From CAVUBL01 sp963837945 (GTDB lineage: Bacteria > Acidobacteriota > Thermoanaerobaculia > Multivoradales > DATKCC01), in NCBI GenBank assembly GCA_963837945.1, contig CAWIQD010000016.1, forward strand, positions 124,001-188,000: 64,000 bases of DNA. The letters run 5' to 3'. The notes beneath the pieces were generated by a model that worked only from the letters and a program-made list of their open reading frames with translations, made no database searches and was not told the DNA's origin. Every line of letters begins with the position of its first letter. Position 1 is the first letter of the stretch. A program made the translations under genes and the position numbers. This document shows, piece by piece, positions 26,485-36,725 of the stretch.

Positions 26485-26518
26485 TATAGTGTGGCTGGAA
26501 CTTGCCACCCGCACACTA
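26485..26518 (+). promoter_or_regulatory. Possible dnaK promoter element with inverted repeat
   Basis: In the otherwise GC-rich leader of dnaK an AT-richer patch holds a -10-like TATAGT (26485-26490) and an inverted repeat with arms TAGTGTG (26487-26493) and CACACTA (26512-26518). Inside it GTGGC and GCCAC form an alternative stem. It does not match the HAIR site of HspR (CTTGAGT-N7-ACTCAAG) nor CIRCE. No good -35 was found 16-18 bp upstream. Confidence 0.35.
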
Positions 26519-26625
26519 AGGTCTGTAGCATGTCTCGGGCGGCCCCGGTCGCCGGCGGACCTTCGACAGATCCCGAGAACGAAACGGAACGATAGAGCTC
26601 GCAACGACAGCGCAAGGAGGAGAGA

Positions 26626-28548
<1,923 letters not shown>

Positions 28549-28558
28549 GGCTCGGACC

Positions 28559-29006
28559 ATGACCACCGCGCGCAGGAGCTATCTCGAGGAGCTCGCCCGC
28601 ATCCGTGAACGCGTCAACTCGCTGTTCGAAGAGGTGCTCCTGCGCTCGGGCTTTCCCGGCGGCGAAGCGTCGCCGCCGGGGACCTGGGCGCCGGCGCTCG
28701 ACGTGATCGAGACCGACGAGGCCTTCGTCGTCCACGCCGAGCTTCCCGGGGGTCGAGCGATCCGACGTCGACGTCTCCGTCCACGGGCGGCGGCTGGAGC
28801 TCTCCGGGCGCCGCCGTCCGCTCCCCGCGGACCGCAACTTCTTCCAGATGGAACGCAGCTACGGGCCGTTCAAGCGAACCCTCGAGCTGCCGTCGGCGAT
28901 CGATGCCGACTCTGTGTCCGCCGCCTTCGAGGACGGCGTGCTGACGGTCACGCTGCCCAGGCGGGCGGCCGGCCGCACGGTGCCGATCGAGACCGAAGGA
29001 GGTTGA
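28559..29006 (+). CDS. Small heat-shock protein (Hsp20/alpha-crystallin), frameshifted
   Basis: ATP-independent holdase chaperone. The N-terminal part (RRSYLEELARIRERVNSLFE ... ALDVIETDEAFVVHAELPG) and the C-terminal alpha-crystallin part (DVDVSVHGRRLELSGRR, ERSYGPFKRTLELPSAID, AAFEDGVLTVTLPR) are in different frames. One extra G in the G-run at 28748-28752 accounts for this; corrected length is about 148 residues. It starts 10 bp after dnaK and ends 2 bp before hspR. Confidence 0.9.
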
Positions 29007-29008
29007 CC

Positions 29009-29398
29009 ATGGCGCGCCGCAAGCGCGAGCAGGAACAGAAGTACGTGATGATCAGCGCGGTCGCCGAACGCTTCGCGATCCACCCCCAGACGTTGCGCCT
29101 CTACGAGCGCGAGGGGCTACTCAACCCGGCCCGGAGCGCCGGCAACACCCGTCTCTACGATGACGCGACCCTCGAGCGGCTGGAGACGATCCTCACCCTC
29201 ACCCGCGACCTCGGCGTCAACCTGGCCGGGGTCGAGGTGATCCTCAACCTCCAGGAGCAGATGGACCAGATGCAGGCGGAGGTCGACCGCCTCCTGGAGT
29301 TCGTCAAGAAGCAGGTCCTCGACCAACGGGCCGGCGTCGACCGCCGCCACGCCCTGGTCCGGGTCGCCTCCGGCCCTCCGGCCCGGCGCGGGGGTTAG
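29009..29398 (+). CDS. hspR: HspR-like MerR family heat-shock repressor
   Basis: A 129-residue MerR-type regulator: residues ~12-80 hold the winged helix (ISAVAERFAIHPQTLRLYER, EGLLNPARSAGNTRLYDD), followed by a dimerisation coiled coil (LNLQEQMDQMQAEVDRLLEF). HspR represses dnaK operons in Actinobacteria and Acidobacteria-type genomes and uses DnaK as co-repressor. Position directly after dnaK-hsp20 supports this role. A canonical HAIR operator was not found upstream of dnaK. Start ATG 29009 is preceded by AAGGAGGT, an ideal ribosome-binding site. Confidence 0.9.
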   Translation: MARRKREQEQKYVMISAVAERFAIHPQTLRLYEREGLLNPARSAGNTRLYDDATLERLETILTLTRDLGVNLAGVEVILNLQEQMDQMQAEVDRLLEFVKKQVLDQRAGVDRRHALVRVASGPPARRGG

Positions 29399-29532
29399 CG
29401 AGCGACCCCATGGGGCTGGTCCGTTTCCGCCCTACCCAAACCCGCCGGAAGCTCCTCAACCCTCGCCGACAGGTCGTTTCCCTCGCCTTCGTCGGGCCAA
29501 GCTCCGAAACGGCTGCGGGTTTGGCCGGAAGC

Positions 29533-29561
29533 TTGACAGGCGTTCAATGGCCAGCTATCAT
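29533..29561 (+). promoter_or_regulatory. Strong sigma-70-type promoter
   Basis: A perfect -35 TTGACA (29533-29538) and -10 TATCAT (29556-29561) are separated by exactly 17 bp, followed by the ribosome-binding site GGAGG (29591-29595) and GTG start at 29602. It is the best sigma-70 match seen in the window and lies in a patch of visibly lower GC. Confidence 0.65.
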
Positions 29562-29601
29562 GAATTCGACAATTCGTGCTAGCTCTTTATGGAGGTGCCA
29601 A

Positions 29602-29961
29602 GTGACGCAAGAACGCATGAGGAGAGCCTGGGTTTTCTGGGGAGCTGTCGGTATCTCGATGGCCTTGTTCGCGCTGGCGGCCCCTGCGCCTGTCGCGGCC
29701 GGCTGTCAGGCTTGTGTCAGGAGGTTGGAATGCCCCATCGGCCAGGATTGCTACCTCTACGAGTACTGCAGCTCGAACTTCCAGAGGTTTTCGCACTGTA
29801 GCGTCGACCAGTGGGGGCAGTGCGCTGCAGACAGTTTTTGCCTCTGGGCGCTCCTCGCCCCCGATTCTGCTGCCCCGAGGTCAGCACCTTCGGCCGATAC
29901 CAGCACCGCCACATGCATTGCGGCGAAGGCGCCGGAGCCACCTGGACGGCTCGCCTCCTGA
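29602..29961 (+). CDS. Small cysteine-rich secreted protein
   Basis: A 119-residue protein with a clear signal peptide (MRRAWVFWGAVGISMALFAL followed by AAPAPVAAG) and a mature part containing about nine cysteines (CQACVRRLECPIGQDCYLY, CSSN, HCSVDQWGQCAADSFC). No family is recognised. GTG 29602 is chosen because GGAGG is 6 bp upstream; the promoter at 29533-29561 fits. GC and codon use are lower than in neighbours. The last ~40 residues lose the cysteine pattern and may be out of frame. The stop is 9 bp before hairpin element A. Export and disulfide formation are inferred. Confidence 0.6.
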   Translation: MTQERMRRAWVFWGAVGISMALFALAAPAPVAAGCQACVRRLECPIGQDCYLYEYCSSNFQRFSHCSVDQWGQCAADSFCLWALLAPDSAAPRSAPSADTSTATCIAAKAPEPPGRLAS

Positions 29962-29970
29962 CGGAGCAAC

Positions 29971-30137
29971 CTAGTGACGCGTCAACCGTCAAGTGACAGG
30001 GTATCCGGCGAGGATTTCGCGTCGCTGGCCAGGCGCTCCGACGCAGGCGTAGCGCGGGCTACGTCGAGGAGGAGCAACGCCGCCAGCGGCGTGAAGGACC
30101 GCCAGGACACGTCACTTGACGGTTGACGCGTCACTAG
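29971..30137. repeat. Long inverted-repeat hairpin element A (family H)
   Basis: A 167-bp element bounded by perfect 27-bp inverted arms (29971-29997 and 30111-30137) that begin CTAGTGACGCG. Inside lies a core with the stem GCTGGC (30024-30029)/GCCAGC (30082-30087) and a terminal hairpin CGTAGC-GCGG-GCTACG (30048-30063), followed by GTCGAGGAGGAGCAACGCC. The core is shared with elements at 37463, 40168 and 45326, while the outer arms are unrelated to theirs. It is preceded by the Cys-rich gene and followed by the carboxypeptidase-regulatory-repeat gene. Confidence 0.8.
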
Positions 30138-30152
30138 CGCATTGGATTGGCT

Positions 30153-32477
30153 ATGCATGCTTGGTACCGACGGGCTGACCGGCGCCGTGATGGGTTTCGA
30201 GCGGCGCGAAAGGGGGCGGGAGCGACTCTTTTCGGGCTCCTGGGCTGGGTCCTCGTGGCCGGGGCCGTTCCGGTCTTCGGCACCCAGGTGAGCGTACGGC
30301 TGCACTTCGAAGGGGCTGTTCCCGCATCCCTTCGGGTGCAAGTCGAGGCTCGGCCGGTAGGCGGGGCCGAGGAGGCGCAGGCCCTGCCGGAAGGGCTCTC
30401 GAAGGAGGTCGAGCCGGGAGAGGCGTCGGCTTTCGATCTCCAGGACGATCTCCTCTGGAAGGTCGTCGCCAAGGCCCCCGGGTTCTGGAGCCCTCCCGAG
30501 CTCGTCCGGCCGGCCGACCAGGAGGGGTCCATCCTTCTCTCACTCTTTCCCACCAGGAAGGTGGAAGCCAAGGTAGAGCCCGACCGCTTCGGGCAGCGCC
30601 CGGATCGCTTCGAGGTTCGTTTCCAGCCGGCGCCGGACGCCGGGCGGTCCGCTTCGAGGCTGAACGGAAGAGTGGAATGTCTCGTGGAGAAGGGAAGCTT
30701 CCGCTGTGGCCTCCCCATCGGGCGGCTCGATCTGCGCATCTCGGCTCCTCCTTGGTCGCCGAGCTACAGGCTGGGCGTCGAGGTCGCCGCGTCGAGCTCC
30801 ACGACTCTCGATCCGATCTCCCTCGTCCGAGGAGCCTCGGTCTCGGGTTGGGTGGTCCTCGAGAATGGCGATCCTGCTCCCTCCGGCACGAGCGTAGAGC
30901 TCTCGGTCGGCGGCGCGGAGGGCGCCGAAACCGAAGCCCGGCTTGGTCTGATGGAGCAGCATGTCCGGACCCGGGATCGAGGGTTCTTCCAGTTCTTGGG
31001 CGTAAAACCGGGTCTTTACCGGCTCGTGGCCCGCGCCAAGGGGTTCGCGCCGGCTCGAGTCGCACCGATCGAGGCTCAGCCCGACCTCGAGAGCTTCCTA
31101 AAGGAGCCGGTGCGCCTGGCGCGCCCGGTATTGTTTCGCGTCGAGCTCGACCCGCCCCTCGACCCCTGGGGGCACCCCTGGACGGTTCGACTGGGCCAGC
31201 TCCAGCGGGGCTCCGGCAAGAGCCTGAACTCGCTCGAAGAGGCAGCCTCTCGGGAGGGCAAGTTCGAACACGGCGGGCTCGCTCCGGGCTCCTACCGCCT
31301 CACGCTCCTGGGCTCGAACGAGACCCAATGGTTCGAGCAAGAGATCGAGGTGGGGCGGGATTCCGAGCCGCTTCTCCTCCCGATCCCGCTCATCGCGGTG
31401 ACGGGGTCGATCGAGAAGGGGGATGAAGCCGTCTCGGGGCGCCTGTGGTTCGGTACCCGGCAGGGCACTCGCCGGATCGTCATCGATGCCGATGAGGAGG
31501 GCCGGTTCGAGGGCTACCTGCCCTCTCCCGGGCAATGGCCGGTCGAGTGGACTCCGAGCGCAGAGGACGATGAGGCCGAGGCAGTGAGCCTGGAGCCCAT
31601 CGAGGTGCCCGACCGCAGACACGTGAGCCTCGAGCTCGAAATTCCCGACACCGAGATCGCCGGCAAGGTGGTCGACACGCGGGACCGACCGGTGGCGGGA
31701 GCCTCGATTCGCCTGTTCGGGGGCGGTCCCGAGAGACCACAAGGCCGATCCAAGACCGACGAGGAGGGCGAGTTTCTGGTGATCGGGCTGGAGCCCGGAC
31801 AGTACGGAGTCGAAGCCAGCCACGGCACCCGGACGAGCGAGACGGTCCATCTCACGGTGTCTAAGGGACTCGACCCTCCGGACCTTCGTCTCGTGCTCCG
31901 GGACAAGCTCACCATTTCTGGCAGAGTTCTCTCGGCGGGAGTCGGTGTTCCAGGGGCCCGGGTCACCGCGTGGTCGGACCTGGGGACGAGCGCCGGCGTG
32001 GCATTCCTACAGGCGATCACGGGTCCGGAGGGAACCTTCGAGCTCCAGGCGTCGGGTGAGCCCCGTGGATTCAGTTTCATGGTGTCGGCCCCGAACCGGG
32101 GCGTCCACGTAGAGCGGATCGAGGTCTCCGGCGACGACCTCGTCGAACTCGCTCTCGATCCCTATCCCGGGACTCTAGAGATCGACGGTTTGGCCGGAGC
32201 GAAAGGGACGCCTTTCCTGGTCCACGGGGGAAGCTTCCTGCCGGTCCTGGGGTTCGCCCGGCTCGCCTCCCTCGACAGGCAGCCTCCGACGACGGGAGGC
32301 GAGCTGGTCCTGCCTGGTTTGGAACCCGGACGATACGCCCTGTGCAGCGGTCCGGGAGTGCTGGACGCGCTTCGCCTGGGCGCCGACGCCGCCGAGGGTT
32401 GCAGCACCGGAGTCCTCCCGCCCTTGGGTGGGCTTCGCCTCACGGTTCCGAGAGACTCCGGCGCCGAGTCCCCCTGA
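30153..32477 (+). CDS. Secreted protein with carboxypeptidase-regulatory-like repeats
   Basis: A 774-residue exported protein. After a basic N-terminus and signal peptide (GLLGWVLVAGAVPVFG) it is made of beta-sandwich repeats of the carboxypeptidase regulatory/Cna-B type: SGWVVLENGDPAPSG, IAGKVVDTRDRPVAGASIRL, ISGRVLSAGVGVPGARVTAW, each followed by turns such as FLVIGLEPGQYGVEA. No catalytic motif is seen. Such proteins are frequent at the surface of Acidobacteriota; an adhesive or structural role is inferred. The start ATG 30153 lies 16 bp after element A, without an obvious ribosome-binding site. Base composition is less GC-rich than elsewhere. Confidence 0.75.
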   Translation: MHAWYRRADRRRDGFRAARKGAGATLFGLLGWVLVAGAVPVFGTQVSVRLHFEGAVPASLRVQVEARPVGGAEEAQALPEGLSKEVEPGEASAFDLQDDLLWKVVAKAPGFWSPPELVRPADQEGSILLSLFPTRKVEAKVEPDRFGQRPDRFEVRFQPAPDAGRSASRLNGRVECLVEKGSFRCGLPIGRLDLRISAPPWSPSYRLGVEVAASSSTTLDPISLVRGASVSGWVVLENGDPAPSGTSVELSVGGAEGAETEARLGLMEQHVRTRDRGFFQFLGVKPGLYRLVARAKGFAPARVAPIEAQPDLESFLKEPVRLARPVLFRVELDPPLDPWGHPWTVRLGQLQRGSGKSLNSLEEAASREGKFEHGGLAPGSYRLTLLGSNETQWFEQEIEVGRDSEPLLLPIPLIAVTGSIEKGDEAVSGRLWFGTRQGTRRIVIDADEEGRFEGYLPSPGQWPVEWTPSAEDDEAEAVSLEPIEVPDRRHVSLELEIPDTEIAGKVVDTRDRPVAGASIRLFGGGPERPQGRSKTDEEGEFLVIGLEPGQYGVEASHGTRTSETVHLTVSKGLDPPDLRLVLRDKLTISGRVLSAGVGVPGARVTAWSDLGTSAGVAFLQAITGPEGTFELQASGEPRGFSFMVSAPNRGVHVERIEVSGDDLVELALDPYPGTLEIDGLAGAKGTPFLVHGGSFLPVLGFARLASLDRQPPTTGGELVLPGLEPGRYALCSGPGVLDALRLGADAAEGCSTGVLPPLGGLRLTVPRDSGAESP

Positions 32478-32523
32478 GAGGCCTCTCGGGGGCCCACCCT
32501 GCCCGTGCTAGCATCGCCTCACG

Positions 32524-33390
32524 ATGCCCGAGGCCGTGCGGACGGAGGAGCCCTGCCCGGAGTGCGAGGGCCGCGGCTGGGTGCTCGAGGCCGACGGCGG
32601 AGCGGGCACGGCGCGACCGTGTGACTGCCGCAAGCGTCGCCTGAGCGCGCGCCTCGTCGCCGCGACCGGAGTTCCCGACCGGTACGCCGGCTGCTCTCTG
32701 CGCTCGTTCAAGACCTCCGCGCCCGAGCCTCCGGTGCGCGACCAGCTGGTGCGCGCCCGCACCCTCGCCGAGCGCTACGTCGAGGAGTTCCTCGGGCCCG
32801 ACGGCCGGTTCCTCGAGTCCGGGCTCCTGTTCATCGGCCCCCCCGGCGCCGGCAAGACCCACCTGGCGGTGGCGGTGCTGCTCGAGCTGGTCCGTCGCTA
32901 CCACGTCCATGGCCGGTTCGTGGACTTCACCTCCCTCGTCCACCAGATCCAGGCGACCTTCGATCCGGGCAACCCGGAGTCCAAGCGCGCGATCCTCGAT
33001 CCGGTGATCGGCGCCGACCTCCTGGTGCTCGACGAGCTGGGCGCGCAGAAGCCGACCGCCTGGGTGCGCGACATCCTCTACCTGGTCATCAACACCCGCT
33101 ACACCCGGCGCCGGCCGACCCTGTTCACCACCAACTACTACCTCGAGGCCCCGACGCGCCCCACGGCGGCCGGCCGGAGCGCCGCCGGCCGGGGGCTCGA
33201 TCGCGGCCTCGACCGCGGGGCGGACCCGCCGGCCCCGGCGGGCGGCTCGGAGCGCTTCCCGCTGCTCGTCGAGCGGGTCCAGGCCCAGCTCGTGAGCCGC
33301 CTCTACGAGATGACCCACGCCGTGGTCCTCGACCGGGTCGTCGACCACCGGCAGGCGATCAAGATGCACCAGCACCAGTTCACCGTATGA
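32524..33390 (+). CDS. DnaC/IstB-like AAA+ ATPase with N-terminal zinc-finger motif
   Basis: A 288-residue helicase-loader-like ATPase. The N-terminus carries a four-cysteine motif (CPECEGRGW ... CDCRKRR) as in DnaC/DnaI-type loaders. The AAA+ core has Walker A GPPGAGKTH and Walker B LLVLDELGAQ, then a sensor-like LFTTNYYLEAP. A low-complexity insertion (RGLDRGLDRG) precedes the C-terminal sensor-2 region ending in LYEMTHAVVLD. A role in loading the replicative helicase is inferred; no dnaB or transposase partner is adjacent. Its stop overlaps the start of the next gene (ATGA). Confidence 0.85.
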   Translation: MPEAVRTEEPCPECEGRGWVLEADGGAGTARPCDCRKRRLSARLVAATGVPDRYAGCSLRSFKTSAPEPPVRDQLVRARTLAERYVEEFLGPDGRFLESGLLFIGPPGAGKTHLAVAVLLELVRRYHVHGRFVDFTSLVHQIQATFDPGNPESKRAILDPVIGADLLVLDELGAQKPTAWVRDILYLVINTRYTRRRPTLFTTNYYLEAPTRPTAAGRSAAGRGLDRGLDRGADPPAPAGGSERFPLLVERVQAQLVSRLYEMTHAVVLDRVVDHRQAIKMHQHQFTV

Positions 33391-34340
33391 GGCGAACGGC
33401 GATCGACTGCTTGCGGCGCGGGACGCTCTCCACGCGCGCGAACTGGGGGCTGATCCTGCTCGCGGTGCTCCAGAACCTGTTGCTGTTGGTCCTGCTCGTC
33501 GGCTCGCTCCTGCCCTTCCTGCTGGTGGTGGGGGGGTTCGGCGCGCTCCGCGGACATTTCGAGACTCCCCAGGCGATCGGGAGCTGGCTCGAAGGGCTCG
33601 GGGCGCTCGCCGGCGAGCGGTTGCCGGCCCTGGGTCTCGCCGCCCTCGCCTCGCTGGTGGTCGGCTTCGCGGCGGTGGCGCTCTGGGGCTGGTTCCAGGG
33701 AGGCATCGTGGGCACCCTGGTGGCGGCGGACCGCCAGGCCCACCCCGAGGCCCAGAACCGCCCCGGCGCCTCGGGGTGGTTCAAGACCTTCTCCGGCCGG
33801 GACTTCGCCGGCTGGGGCGGGCGCTACATGTGGCGCTTCTTCTGGTTCTTCCACCTCTATGTGACCTGCGCCCTGCTGCTGATCCTCTTCGCCGCGCTCC
33901 TCGCTCTCGGCGCCGGCTTCGGGTATCGGAGCTGGGGCGCCGGAGCGGCCCTCGGCATCGGTTGCGGCGGGGCCCTGCCGTTCGCCTTCCTGATCCTGGT
34001 CTTCGCCCTCTGGTACCTGGCGGCCATGCCGGCGGTGGTGGTCGAGGGCGGCCGGGTCCTCTCCGGAGCCGCCGCCGGGCTGCGAGTCGTCGGCCGCCGG
34101 CTCGGCGCGTCGCTCCTGCTGTTCGCCGTTCTGCTGCTCGCGAGCCTGGTGCTCGGGCTGGGCTTCAGCGTGGCCCAGACGGTGGTCAACCTGACGCTGC
34201 GCCAGCAGTTCGTGGTCTGGGTGGCCCTCTACGGGGGAATGGCGCTCGTCCAGTGGGTGGTGAGCAGCGTGGTCAACATCTTCGGGCTGGCCTCGTTCAC
34301 CTCGCTGGTGGTCGCCGAGCACGAGGAGGCCCGGGGGTGA
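33387..34340 (+). CDS. Multi-pass membrane protein of unknown function
   Basis: A 317-residue membrane protein with about six hydrophobic segments (for example NWGLILLAVLQNLLLLVLLV, VTCALLLILFAALLALGAGF, FAFLILVFALWYLAAMPAVV). The arrangement resembles bacterial proteins with a conserved GG-rich insertion sequence after the second helix, but I recognise no named family. It overlaps the DnaC-like gene by 4 bp and the SpoIID gene starts inside its stop, so the three are tightly coupled. Confidence 0.7.
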   Translation: MRRTAIDCLRRGTLSTRANWGLILLAVLQNLLLLVLLVGSLLPFLLVVGGFGALRGHFETPQAIGSWLEGLGALAGERLPALGLAALASLVVGFAAVALWGWFQGGIVGTLVAADRQAHPEAQNRPGASGWFKTFSGRDFAGWGGRYMWRFFWFFHLYVTCALLLILFAALLALGAGFGYRSWGAGAALGIGCGGALPFAFLILVFALWYLAAMPAVVVEGGRVLSGAAAGLRVVGRRLGASLLLFAVLLLASLVLGLGFSVAQTVVNLTLRQQFVVWVALYGGMALVQWVVSSVVNIFGLASFTSLVVAEHEEARG

Positions 34341-36706
34341 AGGGCTGGTGGGGGGCGGCGGCGCTCGCCGGCGCTCTCGCTCTCCTGGCGACGGGCCTCT
34401 CCTGTTCCTCGGCGGCTCGGCGCCCGCGCGCCGGTTCGCCCGAGGCCGCCGCGCCGGCGACCGTCCCGCCTGCCGCGCCGGTCCCGGTCGAGCCCGTCGA
34501 GCAACCCTCCTCGACCGAAGACGAGGGCCCGCCGCCGCTCTCGGTCGCGGAGCCGCCGCTGCCCCGGCAGGAGGAGCCCGGAGGGGACCCGGCGGTTCCG
34601 GAGCCCCCCGAGCCTTCGCGACCCGAGCGGCGGGCGAACGTCGACGGCGGCCGGGTGCTCATCCGCGTCGGCCTGGCGAGCGACCTCGAGCAGGTCGCCC
34701 TGCCGTGCTGCGACGCCCGGGTGGGGCTGACCGTGGCGGGTGGCTCGGAGGCGCTCGCGGCGCCGTTCACGGTCGAGCCGGCGGCCGGCGCGGTCGAGAC
34801 CGCCGAGCACCGCCTGCAGGTCGCGGCCCTGCACGACGAGCGGCAGGCGACGGAGCTGGGCGCCACGCTCTCTCGCCGCACCGGCTGGCGCGCCGACGCC
34901 CGGTTCGACGCCGCGAGCGGCCTCTACCGGGTGCGCCTGGGGCGCTTCGCCGAGCGCGACCAGGCGGAGGCCGCCCGACGGCACCTCGCGGATCTCGGGT
35001 ATCCCGACGCCTGGGTGGTCGAGGAGGGGGGCGGCCTGATCGACCCGGCTCTGCGCGTGCGGACCGCGGAGCGCTCCTTTCGGGTCTTCGGCCGATGGGT
35101 CGCCGTCGAGAGCGCCGGCGACGAGCCCCTGTCGGTCGCCGTGGACGGCAGGTCGGGGCGCTATCGCGGTCGCCTCCTGGTCTTCTTGAACGATCGGGGA
35201 AGCCTCAACCTGATCGACGAGCTGCCGGTCGAGCAGTACCTGCGCGGCGTGGTGCCGGACGAGCTCGGACCGGCGCTCTACCCCCGGATCGAGGCCCTCA
35301 AGGCGCAGGCGGTCGCCGCTCGTACCTACGCTCTGCGCCATCTCGGTGAGTTCGGCGGCGAGGGTTACGACATCTGTGCCGGTCCGCGCTGCCAGGTCTA
35401 CGGCGGGGTGGGCGCGGAGCACCCCCTGTCGGACCGCGCCGTCTCCGAGACTGCGGGCCAGGTACTGCTCTACGGCGACGAGCTCATCGAAGCCCTCTAC
35501 AGCGCCACCTGCGGCGGCCACACCGAGGACGCCTCGGTGGTCTTTCCCTGGCTCGACGCGCCCTACCTGCAGGGGGTGCCCTGCCTCGAAGGCGGCCACG
35601 ACCGGCTGGGCGGCGCGCTGGCGGCGGGCACGAGCTTTCCGGGCGGGCTCACCCGCCGGCTGGTGCCGGCCGGCGGCGGGGGCGGCCGCTCGGCCCTCGA
35701 GGAACGCCTGCGCTCGCTCGCCCGGCTCGCCGGCCTGCCGGACACCGGCGACCGGCTGCGCTCGCTCGACCGCAGCGAGGTCCGGCGTTACGTGCGCTCG
35801 GTCTTCGACCTGGTGCTCGACCCGAGCGTCCTGACCGCCGACGGGGCGGACGGCGGGCCGGCGCCGCCGCGGCTGGCCGGAGTGGTCCCGGCAAGCCTGC
35901 CGGCGGCCCGCACGGCGAGCCCGCCCGCGGCCGGCCCGGCCTCGACCGAGGCTCGGATCGACGACGCCGAGGCGGAGTGGCTGATCCTTTCCCTGTCGCG
36001 CCTGCTCGGTCTCCTCCAGGAGGACGAGGTGCGCTTTCGCGACCTCGACGGCCGCCGGCTCCGGTCGGTCGCCGTCGAGGGCGCGGCCCCGCAGGAGGTC
36101 GACCTGCCCGCGGACGTGGCCACGTTCGAGCGGCGGGACGGCCGGCTGGCCGCCTCCTCGCTCGACCTCGCGCCGGGTGACCGGCTCCTCGTCTACAGCT
36201 GGCAGGGGCGGCCGGTCGCGGTGGTCCAGGAGGCGGAGCCCGACGGCAGGGGAGAGGACCGCGAGGCCCGCCTGCGCACCTGGAGCCGATTCCGCAGTGA
36301 CCGGCGCCTGGGGGAGCTGGTCGGCGAGCGCTTCCCCGGCTTCGAGCTGCGCGGTCTCGAGGTCGTCTCGCGGGGCACCTCCGGGCGGGTCGGCGCGCTC
36401 CGCCTGCTCGGGGCCGGCGGCGCGAGCGAGCTGATCGAGGGCCTGGCGGTGCGCTGGACCCTGGACCTCCCCGACACCCGTTTCGAGGCCCAGCGCCTGG
36501 AGCGGCCGGGGCACGAGCCGGGCTGGCTGTTCACCGGCGGCGGCTGGGGCCACGGGGTCGGGATGTGTCAGATCGGCGCCTACGCCATGGCCGGCCGAGG
36601 TCTCGACTACCGGGACATCCTGGAGCACTACTACACCGGCGTCCACCTGGGCAAGGTCGTGGTGCATCACGGCGCGGCCGGCAACCGCCAGCAGGCTCCG
36701 CGGTGA
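34337..36706 (+). CDS. SpoIID/LytB domain protein with SPOR domain
   Basis: A 789-residue exported lipoprotein (lipobox-like TGLSC after a short signal sequence). After a Pro/Glu-rich linker comes a SPOR-type domain (HRLQVAALHDERQATELGAT ... YRVRLGRFAERDQAEAARRH), which binds denuded peptidoglycan, and a SpoIID/LytB domain (VEQYLRGVVPDELG, EALKAQAVAARTYAL, YSATCGGHTEDA, GWGHGVGMCQIGAYAMAGRG). SpoIID-type proteins are lytic transglycosylases or amidase enhancers. A ~350-residue insertion separates the two parts of the SpoIID domain. The GTG start 34337 overlaps the stop of the membrane protein gene. The three-gene unit suggests a division or septal role. Confidence 0.87.
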   Translation: MKGWWGAAALAGALALLATGLSCSSAARRPRAGSPEAAAPATVPPAAPVPVEPVEQPSSTEDEGPPPLSVAEPPLPRQEEPGGDPAVPEPPEPSRPERRANVDGGRVLIRVGLASDLEQVALPCCDARVGLTVAGGSEALAAPFTVEPAAGAVETAEHRLQVAALHDERQATELGATLSRRTGWRADARFDAASGLYRVRLGRFAERDQAEAARRHLADLGYPDAWVVEEGGGLIDPALRVRTAERSFRVFGRWVAVESAGDEPLSVAVDGRSGRYRGRLLVFLNDRGSLNLIDELPVEQYLRGVVPDELGPALYPRIEALKAQAVAARTYALRHLGEFGGEGYDICAGPRCQVYGGVGAEHPLSDRAVSETAGQVLLYGDELIEALYSATCGGHTEDASVVFPWLDAPYLQGVPCLEGGHDRLGGALAAGTSFPGGLTRRLVPAGGGGGRSALEERLRSLARLAGLPDTGDRLRSLDRSEVRRYVRSVFDLVLDPSVLTADGADGGPAPPRLAGVVPASLPAARTASPPAAGPASTEARIDDAEAEWLILSLSRLLGLLQEDEVRFRDLDGRRLRSVAVEGAAPQEVDLPADVATFERRDGRLAASSLDLAPGDRLLVYSWQGRPVAVVQEAEPDGRGEDREARLRTWSRFRSDRRLGELVGERFPGFELRGLEVVSRGTSGRVGALRLLGAGGASELIEGLAVRWTLDLPDTRFEAQRLERPGHEPGWLFTGGGWGHGVGMCQIGAYAMAGRGLDYRDILEHYYTGVHLGKVVVHHGAAGNRQQAPR

Positions 36707-36725
36707 GGGCCGGTGGTCCGGCCGC

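Noticed and set aside
29437..29526. Stem CAAACCCGC/GCGGGTTTG after hspR as a terminator
   Set aside because: The arms are about 70 bp apart and no T-run follows, so a rho-independent terminator is not supported.
29719..29961. Overlapping reading frames in the Cys-rich gene region on both strands
   Set aside because: They lack ribosome-binding sites and signal peptides; the promoter and GGAGG fit only the frame starting at 29602.
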